Assembly (NCBI GenBank): GCA_947259585.1 | Contig: CAMYMV010000001.1 | Coordinates: 84,135-148,134 of the forward strand | DNA length: 64,000 nt | Source of the DNA: an uncultured Gemmatimonadales bacterium | GTDB lineage: Bacteria; Gemmatimonadota; Gemmatimonadetes; Palauibacterales; Palauibacteraceae | Direction of reading: 5' to 3' | Shown: piece by piece, positions 18,020-26,071 of the stretch | Layout: the number at the start of each line of letters is the position of its first letter | Numbering within the stretch: the stretch's first letter is position 1 | Notes under the pieces: model-generated | Told to the model about the DNA's origin: nothing | What the model saw: only the letters and a program-made list of their open reading frames with translations | Databases searched by the model: none | Made by a program: the position numbers and the translations under genes

Positions 18020-18705
18020 AGGTCGAACGACCCTCCGGGAGGAATCACGACGACGTCTGCCGCGCTCCCCACCAGCTCGCGGAACCGCTCCGGATCCTGC
18101 GCCACCAGATCCCAGGTGTCGTAGTGGATCGGAATCACCGCGGACGGCTCGATCATCTCGACCGCCCGGGCGGCGTCCTCCGGCCCCATCGTGAAGTTGT
18201 CTCCGATCGGAAGCAGCGCGGTGTCCACCTGCCCATTCAGAAGAGTCATGTCCACCGTCAGCGCCGTGTCGCCCGCATGGTACACCCGGTGGCCGTCTAT
18301 CGAGAGAAGGATGCCGGCCGGGTATGTGGTAAAGCCCTCCGCCCCGTCGCCCGCCACCTGGCCTCCGTGGATCGCCGCCGTGAGCTTCACCCGGCCGAAG
18401 GGGAAGTCCCAGCCTCCCCCGATGTGGAGCGGGTGCGCGTTCTTCACTCCCTGCTTCTCCTGCGCGTAGGCCACGATCTCGAACGTCGCGACGAGGGTCG
18501 CGTCGGTGCGCGCGAGTATCTCCCACGCGTCGGCCACGTGGTCGAAGTGGCCGTGGGTGAGCAGGAGGTAGTCCAGCCTGTCGAAGTGGTCCGGGCCCAC
18601 GTCCGCCAGCGGATTCTCCGAGAGGAACGGGTCGATGAGCAGCCGCGTCCCGTCGTCGCCCAGCAGCTCGACGCATGCGTGTCCGTGGAAAGTCAGCTTC
18701 GCCAT
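18016..18705 (-). CDS. UPF0173 metal-dependent hydrolase (metallo-beta-lactamase fold)
   Basis: Small cytoplasmic MBL-fold protein of the UPF0173 (UlaG-like) group; no substrate is known to me. The 229 residues start MAKLTFHGHACVEL and carry the metal site LTHGHFDH, then IHGGQVAGDG, YHAGDTALTVDM and IPIHYDTWD, the usual zinc ligands in order. A GGGAGATAGAG sequence precedes the ATG. It lies between gcvPA (16 bp upstream) and gcvPB (four-base overlap downstream), so it is made together with the glycine cleavage enzymes. Position alone hints at a role near one-carbon or glycine metabolism, but this is only inference. Confidence 0.9.
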   Translation of the reverse strand: MAKLTFHGHACVELLGDDGTRLLIDPFLSENPLADVGPDHFDRLDYLLLTHGHFDHVADAWEILARTDATLVATFEIVAYAQEKQGVKNAHPLHIGGGWDFPFGRVKLTAAIHGGQVAGDGAEGFTTYPAGILLSIDGHRVYHAGDTALTVDMTLLNGQVDTALLPIGDNFTMGPEDAARAVEMIEPSAVIPIHYDTWDLVAQDPERFRELVGSAADVVVIPPGGSFDL

Positions 18706-18721
18706 CTCTATCTCCCTCCGA

Positions 18722-20056
18722 TCAGCGTCCGGCCAGTACGTCGACCAGCAGATCGATCTCGGCTCGCGTCCTCTTCTCCGTGAACGCGAGCAGGAGTCCC
18801 TCAGGCGTCTCGAGATCCGGAAAGCGACCGAGCCGAACGCCCGCCAGCAGGCCTCGCTCCAGGCCGCGGCTCAAGATCGTGCGCGGGTCTTCCGGTGTTC
18901 GCACCGCGAACTCCCGCACGAACGGCGTCTCGGGATAGAGCAGCTCGAATCCGTCGAGCTCCAGAATCCTCGCAGCGGCGTAGTGCGCGTTCTGTACCGA
19001 GGTCTCCGCCACCTGTCTCAATCCCTCCCGGCCCAGCATGGCCAGGTGCAGGGTGGCAGCCAGCGCGTTCAGCCCCTGGTTCGTGCAGATGTTGCTGGTG
19101 GCCCTCTCGCGCCGGATCTGCTGTTCCCGCGTCTGGAGGGTGAGCACGTAGCCCCTTCGTCCCTCCGTGTCCTCCGTGGCGCCGACGATCCGCCCCGGCA
19201 TCTTCCGGATGAACTTCTCGCGCGCCGCGAAGAGGCCGACGACCGGACCGCCGAAGTTCGGGGTGTTCCCGAACGGCTGACCCTCGCCGGCCACGACATC
19301 CGCTCCCTGCTCGCCCGGAGGGCGAATCAGGGCGAGCGACACCGGGTCGGCCACCGCGCACACGAGCAGCGCTCCGGCGTCATGTATCCGCTCGGCCAGG
19401 GGCGACAGCTCCTCGATCAACCCCAGCGCGTTGGGACTCTGCACGACGACACACGCGGTGGCATCGGTCGCCTCGAGTGCCCCCTCCTCCACCGTCCCGC
19501 TTTCCCCGGCTCCGACGTCGACAAGCGAGACATCCAGGCCCTGCGTGTACGTCTTCACGACCTGGCGATAGTGGGGATGCAGGTGGCCGGCGAGTATGAT
19601 CTTCCGGCGTCGCGTCACCGATAGCGCCATGAGGACGGCTTCGGCCGTGGCGGTCGCCCCGTCGTATATCGAAGCGTTTGCCACATCGAGCCCGGTGAGC
19701 TCGCACACCATCGTCTGAAACTCGTAGATCGACTGAAGCGTCCCCTGGCTCACCTCCGGCTGGTACGGCGTGTAAGCCGTGTAGAACTCGCTCCGCCGCA
19801 GGACGTGATCGGCCGCCGCCGGCACGTGGTGGTCGTAGATCCCCGCTCCGGCGAAGCAGACGAGCTCCGCGTTTCGCGCCGCGTGGCCCGATACGAGGCT
19901 CGTCGCCTCCCACTCCGACAGCGGGTCCGGTAGTGGTAGGGGGTCGTCCAGGATGAGGCTCGCCGGGATATCACCGTACAGCTCCCGGACGCTGGACACG
20001 CCGACGGCTGCCAGCATCTCCCGCCGGTCGGCCTCGCTGTGAGTCAGAAAGGACAT
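18722..20056 (-). CDS. gcvPA: Glycine dehydrogenase (decarboxylating) subunit 1
   Basis: Partner of GcvPB in the two-subunit P-protein. The 444 residues begin MSFLTHSEADRREML and include FAGAGIYDHHVPAAADHV, YTPYQPEVSQGTLQSIYEFQ, the ANASIYDGATA segment and GEGQPFGNTPNFGGP, all typical of GcvPA. It has the fold-type I architecture but not the PLP lysine, which sits in GcvPB. It follows gcvH by 33 bp and precedes the UPF0173 gene by 16 bp, so all are likely in one transcript. Confidence 0.96.
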   Translation of the reverse strand: MSFLTHSEADRREMLAAVGVSSVRELYGDIPASLILDDPLPLPDPLSEWEATSLVSGHAARNAELVCFAGAGIYDHHVPAAADHVLRRSEFYTAYTPYQPEVSQGTLQSIYEFQTMVCELTGLDVANASIYDGATATAEAVLMALSVTRRRKIILAGHLHPHYRQVVKTYTQGLDVSLVDVGAGESGTVEEGALEATDATACVVVQSPNALGLIEELSPLAERIHDAGALLVCAVADPVSLALIRPPGEQGADVVAGEGQPFGNTPNFGGPVVGLFAAREKFIRKMPGRIVGATEDTEGRRGYVLTLQTREQQIRRERATSNICTNQGLNALAATLHLAMLGREGLRQVAETSVQNAHYAAARILELDGFELLYPETPFVREFAVRTPEDPRTILSRGLERGLLAGVRLGRFPDLETPEGLLLAFTEKRTRAEIDLLVDVLAGR

Positions 20057-20089
20057 GGTCGGAGGGCTTCTACCGGACCGACGGCGCCG

Positions 20090-20479
20090 TCACTCTTCGA
20101 CGATCGCTCGGTAGGCTTCGGAGTCGATAAGCTCGTCCAGGTCCGATGGGTCCCCCACCCGCAGCCGGACCATCCACCCCTCGCCGTACGGGTCGGAGTT
20201 GACCAGAGCCGGATCCTCCTCCAACGACTCGTTGACGGCGACGACTTCGCCCGAGACGGGGCTGAAGAGGTCCGAAACGGCCTTGACGGCTTCGATCGTC
20301 CCGAAGACCTCCATACGCTCGAAGCTGTCGCCCACCGCCGGAAGCTCGACGTAGACCACGTCCCCGAGCTCTCCCTGGGCGTAGTCCGTGATACCGACAA
20401 CGATCTCGTTCTCGGCATCGGCCGAGCGCACGTACTCGTGCTCTTCTGTATACTTGAGAACCTCGGGAATTCCCGACAT
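20090..20479 (-). CDS. gcvH: Glycine cleavage system H protein
   Basis: Lipoyl carrier protein that shuttles the aminomethyl group between P, T and L proteins. The 129 residues carry HEYVR, GITDYAQGELGDVVYVELP and the lipoylation site in GTIEAVKAVSDLFSPVSG (Lys66). A GGAGGATACGG Shine-Dalgarno sequence lies just before the ATG. It is the first gene of the gcv cluster. I examined the 105-bp gap upstream for a glycine riboswitch and saw no tandem aptamer-like structure. Lipoylation could come from the LipM-like enzyme at the end of the cluster. Confidence 0.97.
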   Translation of the reverse strand: MSGIPEVLKYTEEHEYVRSADAENEIVVGITDYAQGELGDVVYVELPAVGDSFERMEVFGTIEAVKAVSDLFSPVSGEVVAVNESLEEDPALVNSDPYGEGWMVRLRVGDPSDLDELIDSEAYRAIVEE

Positions 20480-20584
20480 CCGTATCCTCCGTTGGCTGGC
20501 GCTAGTCGCCGGCGAAGCGGCGCGGCGGCTGACAATACCCGGGAGCCTCCAAAGGCGTCAAGGACCGACGAAACAGGGTCGGGA

Positions 20585-21262
20585 TCAGCCGTCCCGGCCG
20601 CGTTGGAGCCGTCTCCGGCCCTTCTCCTGCTTGATCCGCTTTCGCGCCTCCTTTTCGGTCTCCCCGGGCAGGCGGACCTTCATCTCCACGGCGCCCATGC
20701 AGGCGAAGCCGTTGACCTTGACCAGCGGGGCGTCCGGCGCGGCCGTCTCCTGGGCCACCTGCTCAAAGCCGCCCATGAGCGCGAAGCCGTTGGATTCCAC
20801 CCGAATGCCTGGCGGCACGATGATCTCGACCCCGCCCATGAACACCACGATCGTCACCTCGCTGACCGGCTGGCCGAAGATGGCCTCCCTGAAATCCAGT
20901 TTCCCGCCGCCCATCACGGCCACCACGTTCATGTGGCGCGGCGGCGTCCATTGGCCCTTCCTCTCCGCACCGCCCATCACGGCCACCATCGTCTGGGTCC
21001 TCGCAACGGCGCGCCCCGGCTCGATCCGTGGCGACGGCGTCACCTCGACCTCCTCGTCCACCGAGAGAGTCGGGAGGTCTGCGACCAGCTCGGCCAGCTC
21101 CGCCCCGCTCGATGCCGCATACACGAGATCCAGGCGACGCTCGAGCTCGGCGATCTCCAGGTGATCCGCCGCGAAGTGGGCGGACAGCCGTTGCACGGCC
21201 ATCTCCCGCTCCTCCGCCGTGGCGGAGAGCTCCGAGGGTGGCGGTCGGTCCGGCAGCTTCAT
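20585..21262 (-). CDS. DUF1707 / LiaF-C-like protein, no membrane segment
   Basis: A 225-residue protein with an amino-terminal DUF1707 helical domain (EREMAVQRLSAHFAADHLEI, ELERRLDLVYAAS; about 18-66). A beta-rich region of repeated V-MGG strands follows (MVAVMGG, VVAVMGGGKLDF, IVVFMGGVEIIVPPG), typical of the LiaF/VraT carboxy-terminal domain linked to cell-envelope stress sensing. LiaF proteins usually have transmembrane helices; none is visible here, so this one looks cytoplasmic or peripheral. The tail is strongly basic (KEARKRIKQEKGRRR). It follows the VWA gene by 12 bp and is probably co-transcribed. Function is unknown; envelope-stress signalling is an inference from the domain. Confidence 0.8.
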   Translation of the reverse strand: MKLPDRPPPSELSATAEEREMAVQRLSAHFAADHLEIAELERRLDLVYAASSGAELAELVADLPTLSVDEEVEVTPSPRIEPGRAVARTQTMVAVMGGAERKGQWTPPRHMNVVAVMGGGKLDFREAIFGQPVSEVTIVVFMGGVEIIVPPGIRVESNGFALMGGFEQVAQETAAPDAPLVKVNGFACMGAVEMKVRLPGETEKEARKRIKQEKGRRRLQRGRDG

Positions 21263-21274
21263 GGTCTGGCCCGA

Positions 21275-22546
21275 TCAGCGAATGTGGCGGGTCTTTCGAC
21301 TCATGTAATCCATCAGAATGTACTGGCCGAGAGACATCGTCGTCGTAAAGTAAGCCTTCCCGCGGCAGATCTCCGACACCTTGCGAACGAACGCGATAAG
21401 CTCCGGCGTCCGGGCGAGCATGAAGGTATTGATCACGATCCCCTCCCGGCGACACGCTGCGACCTCCCGGAAGGTGTCGTTCAGAATACGCCGGTCCAGT
21501 CCCATCGAGTTCTTGTAGATCCGGCCGCCGGGAAGCGTGATCGCGCTCGGCTTGCCGTCGGTGATCATGATGACCTGACGCATCTCGCCGCTCTCGGCGC
21601 GCAGGATCCGGCGGGCTATGCGCAGTCCTTCCGCCGTGTTGGTGTGGTAGGGGCCGACCTGAGCACGGGCTAGCGCGGAGAGCGGAATCTCCTCGGCCGC
21701 GTCGTGGAACAGCACGCAGCGCAGAGTGTCTCCGGGAAACTGCGTTCGAAGCAGATGCGACAACGCCAGAGCCACCCTCTTCGCCGGCGTGAACCGGTCT
21801 TCGCCGTAGAGGATCATCGAGTGACTGCAGTCGAGCAGCAAGACGGTGGCGCAGCTTGATCTGTAGGTGGCCTGGTGAACGTGCAGGTCCGCGTAATCGA
21901 TCGGCAACGGAAACCTCAGACCCGTTCGCGCTATGGCGCTGCGGAGCGTCTCCGGCACGTCGACGTTCAGCGTCTCTCCGAACTCGTACGGCTTCGAGCC
22001 GGCTTCCGACTCGACTCCCGTCGCGAGCTTCGGAGTCTCGTGTGCGCCGATCCCCGCCTGGCCACGGGAGCCGAGAAGGTCCCTTAGCGCCCGGTAGCTG
22101 AGGAAATCGAGGCTCTTTCGCGAGAGCTCGAACTTCACGGAGCGGGCCGCGCCGTGCCCCACGCTTCCCGCGCCGGTCACCGGCTGTGCCTCGTCGGGAG
22201 CGCGAGGTGCCTGGTCCAGCTGGATGTACCCCTCCTCGACGAGGCGCCCCACGATCTCATCGAGCATGCGGGCGATGGCGTCCACCGTATCCTCATCCGG
22301 CTCACCGCCGCGCAGAGCTTCGAGCATCTCGGGGGTGAGATCGCCGCTTTCCATCAGCGCGCGGAGGATGGCGTCCTTCAGCGCGTCGAGGCTGTCCGAC
22401 TCTTCGGGCTCGCCGGTCAGGGGATTCCACTTCCACCCGCCGAATCCCGAGTCGAGGAGGAAATCCGAGAGCTTGTCGAGGAGCTCCTGCAGGTTCAGGG
22501 CATCGAGGAGTCCGCCCCGGTACTGTTCATACGTGGTGGTTCTCAC
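21275..22546 (-). CDS. VWA-domain protein, probable partner of a chelatase-like AAA+ ATPase
   Basis: A 423-residue protein. The amino-terminal half is acidic and helical with no recognised fold. The carboxy-terminal von Willebrand A domain has the MIDAS motif DCSHS at 239-243 ([18 protein letters not shown]), then [11 protein letters not shown] and [14 protein letters not shown] proteins of this type work with MoxR/ChlI-like AAA+ ATPases to remodel or metallate a target complex. A matching ATPase lies 2 kb away at 24604-26052 on the same strand, separated by dapF and mutY on the other strand. No signal peptide or membrane helix is visible. The target is unknown. Confidence 0.85.
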   Translation of the reverse strand: MRTTTYEQYRGGLLDALNLQELLDKLSDFLLDSGFGGWKWNPLTGEPEESDSLDALKDAILRALMESGDLTPEMLEALRGGEPDEDTVDAIARMLDEIVGRLVEEGYIQLDQAPRAPDEAQPVTGAGSVGHGAARSVKFELSRKSLDFLSYRALRDLLGSRGQAGIGAHETPKLATGVESEAGSKPYEFGETLNVDVPETLRSAIARTGLRFPLPIDYADLHVHQATYRSSCATVLLLDCSHSMILYGEDRFTPAKRVALALSHLLRTQFPGDTLRCVLFHDAAEEIPLSALARAQVGPYHTNTAEGLRIARRILRAESGEMRQVIMITDGKPSAITLPGGRIYKNSMGLDRRILNDTFREVAACRREGIVINTFMLARTPELIAFVRKVSEICRGKAYFTTTMSLGQYILMDYMSRKTRHIR

Positions 22547-22617
22547 GACCTTCTCCCGACGGTAGGTTCCCCAAGACCATCACCACTCCAGATTAATAAC
22601 CGCTCCGGGTAGCTGCT

Positions 22618-23469
22618 GTGCCACCAGACGTCTCCTCGGTCCCGTTCAGCAAGTATAGCGGCGCCGGAAACGACTTTGCGATCGCGCTCGCCTCGGATCT
22701 GCACTCGCGCGAGCCCTCCGATCTGGCGCGACTCATCTGCCCGCGTGCCACGGGCGTGGGGGTGGATGGTCTCATCGTCGTGGAACCGCGCGGTCAGGAC
22801 CGTGTGGCCGCCCGATTCTTCAACCCCGACGGATCGGAGTTCTCCACCTGCGGCAACGGGACGCGCTGCATCGCCCGCTTCGCGGGCCGGCGGGGCCTGA
22901 CCTCCGGAACCGCGATCGCGATCGAGACCTCGGCGGGGGTCGTCCAGGCGAGTGTCATCGGCGAGAGGGTCGCCCTCGATTACGAGATGGAGATCTGGGT
23001 CGAGCGAGCCGTGAGCGTGACGTACGACGGCGCGCCAAACACGGGATGGCTCGTGCAGGTGGGCACACCGCACCTCGTGATTCCGATCGAGACGATGCCG
23101 GAGGGGGAGATCGAGGTCCTGGCCGCACCTATCCGATTCGACCCATCCCTTGGCGCTTCCGGAGCCAACGTGGATCTCGTGCTGCGCGAGAGCCCCGCCG
23201 AGGTCTCGATCCGGACCTACGAGCGTGGCGTGGAAGCCGAGACGCTGGCGTGCGGCAGTGGCGCGATGGCGGCCGCTCTGGCCCTGTACGAAGCCGGGTT
23301 GACGGAGCGGACGCTGACGCTCCACACCAGGAGCGGCGAGACGCTGATAGTGACCCTGCTGGAGGACCGTGGCGGGACCGCGACCGAGGAGGCACGCCGC
23401 AGGCCGATCCGTCTGACGGGACCCGCCCGCCGGATCTTCGACGGCGAGTATCCGCTCCGTGAGCCGTAG
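22618..23469 (+). CDS. dapF: Diaminopimelate epimerase
   Basis: Converts LL- to meso-diaminopimelate for lysine and peptidoglycan synthesis, without a cofactor. The 283-residue protein has both catalytic cysteines: CGNGTRC (Cys78) and ACGSGAMA (Cys212). It also has the substrate loops YSGAGNDF near the start and FFNPDGSEFSTCGNG. It starts with GTG at 22618, divergent from the VWA gene across a 71-bp gap that should contain both promoters. It overlaps mutY by 11 bp, so the two are co-transcribed. Confidence 0.96.
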   Translation: MPPDVSSVPFSKYSGAGNDFAIALASDLHSREPSDLARLICPRATGVGVDGLIVVEPRGQDRVAARFFNPDGSEFSTCGNGTRCIARFAGRRGLTSGTAIAIETSAGVVQASVIGERVALDYEMEIWVERAVSVTYDGAPNTGWLVQVGTPHLVIPIETMPEGEIEVLAAPIRFDPSLGASGANVDLVLRESPAEVSIRTYERGVEAETLACGSGAMAAALALYEAGLTERTLTLHTRSGETLIVTLLEDRGGTATEEARRRPIRLTGPARRIFDGEYPLREP

Positions 23470-24607
23470 GATCTCTTCCGCCGGGCACGGCAGCCTCGCC
23501 GCTCCAACCTCCATCGCCCGGCAGCGCGACCTGGCGGATCAGCTGCTCGGGTGGTTTCGGCCCGACGATCGGCAGGTTCCGTGGAGGCACTCCGGCGACC
23601 CCTATCGCGTCTGGGTCGGCGAGGTCATGGCCCAGCAGACGCAGATCACCACCGTGCTCGGCTACTACGATCGGTTCCTGGCGCGATTCCCCACCCTCTC
23701 GTCGTTGGCGGACGCCAGCCTCGACGAAGTCCTCAAAGGGTGGGAGGGGATGGGATACTATGGCCGGGCGCGAAACCTTCGGTCCGCTGCGCGCGAGGTC
23801 ATGACTGCCTACGGAGGCCGGCTGCCGGAGGATCCGGAGATTCTTCGGCAGCTTCCCGGGATCGGCCCGTACACGGCCGGCGCGATCGCCAGCCTGGCCT
23901 TTGGCCGCGATGAGCCGGCTGTCGACGGCAACGTGCGGCGCGTCCTCAGTCGGCTGTTCGACATCGCTCGGCCCACGGCCCGGCGCCTGGAGGCGGCGGC
24001 CCGGAAGTTGATCGAGGCACGACCGGGGAACGCCGCGGCGCTCAATCAGGCGATGATGGACCTGGGGGCCGCGCTCTGCACCCCCCGAGCACCCGGCTGC
24101 GAGTCCTGCCCGCTGTCCTTGCACTGCCTCGCGCTCGCCCGTGGCTCCGTTGCCGACCGCCCCCCGGCGGCCTCACCCCGGCGGCTGCCGCACCAGACCG
24201 TCGGAGTAGGCGTCGTGTGGCGGAAGGGCAGAGTCCTCATCGCGCGACGGCCACCTTCGGGGCTGCTCGGCGGGTTGTGGGAGTTTCCGGGCGGCAAGCT
24301 CGAATCGGGCGAATCGGCGGCGGCGGCGGTGAAGCGGGAGCTCATCGAGGAAGTCGGCGTCGAGGTGCGGGTGGGTGCGCTCATCAAACGGGTCGATCAC
24401 GCGTACAGCCACCTCCGCGTCACCCTCCACTTCCACGAGGCGGAGTATCTCTCCGGCCGGGCACGTCCACGCGCCGCCTCCGAGGTCCGCTGGGTGGAGC
24501 CGGGAGAGCTCGGCGATTACGCCTTCCCCGCCGCCAGCCGCACTATCGTCGACAGCGTGAGGTCGAGGGGCCGCATTGGACGGGCGCCTGTGCCAGGAGG
24601 CTCCTAG
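23459..24607 (+). CDS. mutY: A/G-specific adenine DNA glycosylase
   Basis: Removes adenine mispaired with 8-oxoguanine. The 382-residue protein shows the catalytic Glu55 in VGEVMAQQTQ, the helix-hairpin-helix LPGIGPYTAGAIASLAFG and the catalytic Asp156 in AVDGNVRRV. The [4Fe-4S] cluster cysteines lie in CTPRAPGCESCPLSLHC (about 210-226). The carboxy-terminal Nudix-like 8-oxoG recognition domain retains a complete-looking Nudix box (GGKLESGESAAAAVKRELIEEVG), unusual since many MutY versions are degenerate there. It begins with GTG inside the dapF end. Its TAG stop is interleaved with the stop of the convergent ATPase gene. Confidence 0.95.
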   Translation: MSRRISSAGHGSLAAPTSIARQRDLADQLLGWFRPDDRQVPWRHSGDPYRVWVGEVMAQQTQITTVLGYYDRFLARFPTLSSLADASLDEVLKGWEGMGYYGRARNLRSAAREVMTAYGGRLPEDPEILRQLPGIGPYTAGAIASLAFGRDEPAVDGNVRRVLSRLFDIARPTARRLEAAARKLIEARPGNAAALNQAMMDLGAALCTPRAPGCESCPLSLHCLALARGSVADRPPAASPRRLPHQTVGVGVVWRKGRVLIARRPPSGLLGGLWEFPGGKLESGESAAAAVKRELIEEVGVEVRVGALIKRVDHAYSHLRVTLHFHEAEYLSGRARPRAASEVRWVEPGELGDYAFPAASRTIVDSVRSRGRIGRAPVPGGS

Positions 24608-26052
24608 GCCAGGCCGCCGCTGAACGGCGAATCGTCGGCGCCCGGCCGGCGCCGGGAGCGTTGTCGCTCGTAGCCCGAATCGGTTCGACTGATTCTCCGC
24701 TTCGCGTGCAGGGCCTCTAGGACCAGCTCGCAGGCCGCAGCCACCTCCTCGGCCCCGGCATCTTCCGCCACAATGCCGGACGCCTCGACGAGAGGGAGCA
24801 GTCCCGCCACGTTGGAGAAGCCCTCGACCAGCGCGCCGCCACGGCTCATCTCGGAGATCCGCAGCATACCCCCCAGGTCGAAGTACTCGATCACGGGCGT
24901 GGCGTCCTCCTCCTCGAAATACTCCTCGAACGTCGCCTCGCACGCTTCGGCGATCAGGTCGAAGGCGATCCGCTCGGCTCCCTGGAGCTCGCCTTCGTAC
25001 TCCAGCTCCAGCTTGCCGGTGATCGACGGCAGGGCGGCGTAGATGTCGGCCGGGCGTACGGTCGCCTGCTCTTCCCCGAGCAGGAGCGCTCGTCGCTCGG
25101 CGGCCGATACGGCGTTCTCGGTCACCGTGATAGGCATCCGCTGGCTCACCCCGGACCGCTGGTCCACTCGCTTGTCTGCCCGAGCGGCGAAGGCTACTCG
25201 CTCGACGATCTCCTTCACGAAGGCGGGCATCACCACGTCCATCTCGCGGTCGAGCCACGCCTCCTGGCCGGTGATGGCGATACCCGTATCCAGCTCGCGC
25301 GGATAGTGGGTGATCACCTCGGAGCCGACCCGGTCTTTCAGCGGCGTGATGATCTTGCCGCGGGCGGTATAGTCCTCCGGGTTCGCCGTGAACACGAGCT
25401 GCACATCCAGAGGCAGGCGCACGGGGAAGCCCTTGATCTGCACGTCCCCTTCCTGCATGACGTTGAACAGGGCCACCTGCACCTTCCCGGCCAGGTCGGG
25501 CAGCTCGTTGAGCGCGAAGATGCCGCGGTTCGCTCGCGGAAGCAGGCCGAAGTGGATGTTCAACTCGTCGGACAGGATGTGCCCGCCTCGCGCGGCGCGG
25601 ATCGGGTCGAGATCGCCGATGAGGTCGGCCACGGTGACGTCGGGAGTCGCCAGCTTCTCGACGTATCTGCTTTCGCGGCCGACCCAACGCACCGGCGTAT
25701 CGTCGCCCTGCTCCTCCACCCGCACTCGGCCGAACCGGCTGATAGGAGCGAGCGGGTCGTCGTTGACCTCCGACCCCTCGATCACCGGTATCTCGTCGTC
25801 CAGCAGTCCCGCCAGGGCGCGCAGGATCCGGCTCTTCGCCTGTCCCCTGAGACCGAGCAGGATGAAGTTGTGGCGTGAGAGGATCGCATGCGCGATCCCC
25901 GGGATCACGCTTTCGTCGTAGCCGATGATCCCCGGGAAGATCGGGCCGTCTCCCTGCAGCCTGCGCCTCAGGTTGGCCCTGAGCTCTTCCTTGACCGATC
26001 GCGGCGTGTATCCCGAGCTCTTCAGCTCACCCAGCGTTCGCGGCCGTTTCAT
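24604..26052 (-). CDS. MoxR/magnesium-chelatase-like AAA+ ATPase
   Basis: A 482-residue AAA+ protein of the helix-2-insert clade. It shows Walker A GLRGQAKS (67-74), then SDELNIHFG, the second box RGIFALNELPDLAGKVQ, FTANPEDYTARGKIITPLKDR (sensor region) and HYPRELDTG. The Walker-B-like site reads ALNE; Asn in place of Asp is, from memory, common in this subfamily. Start chosen at ATG 26052, preceded by GGAGGAG; a TTG 18 bp upstream is less likely. Such ATPases act as rings with VWA proteins, and the VWA gene at 21275-22546 is the natural partner. The substrate is unknown. The gene ends in a CTAG shared with the mutY stop. Confidence 0.85.
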   Translation of the reverse strand: MKRPRTLGELKSSGYTPRSVKEELRANLRRRLQGDGPIFPGIIGYDESVIPGIAHAILSRHNFILLGLRGQAKSRILRALAGLLDDEIPVIEGSEVNDDPLAPISRFGRVRVEEQGDDTPVRWVGRESRYVEKLATPDVTVADLIGDLDPIRAARGGHILSDELNIHFGLLPRANRGIFALNELPDLAGKVQVALFNVMQEGDVQIKGFPVRLPLDVQLVFTANPEDYTARGKIITPLKDRVGSEVITHYPRELDTGIAITGQEAWLDREMDVVMPAFVKEIVERVAFAARADKRVDQRSGVSQRMPITVTENAVSAAERRALLLGEEQATVRPADIYAALPSITGKLELEYEGELQGAERIAFDLIAEACEATFEEYFEEEDATPVIEYFDLGGMLRISEMSRGGALVEGFSNVAGLLPLVEASGIVAEDAGAEEVAAACELVLEALHAKRRISRTDSGYERQRSRRRPGADDSPFSGGLA

Positions 26053-26071
26053 CTCTCCTCCGGTCGTCAAT

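Noticed and set aside
20480..20584. Glycine riboswitch upstream of gcvH
   Set aside because: The gap is only 105 bp and I could not find tandem aptamer helices or a terminator-like expression platform.
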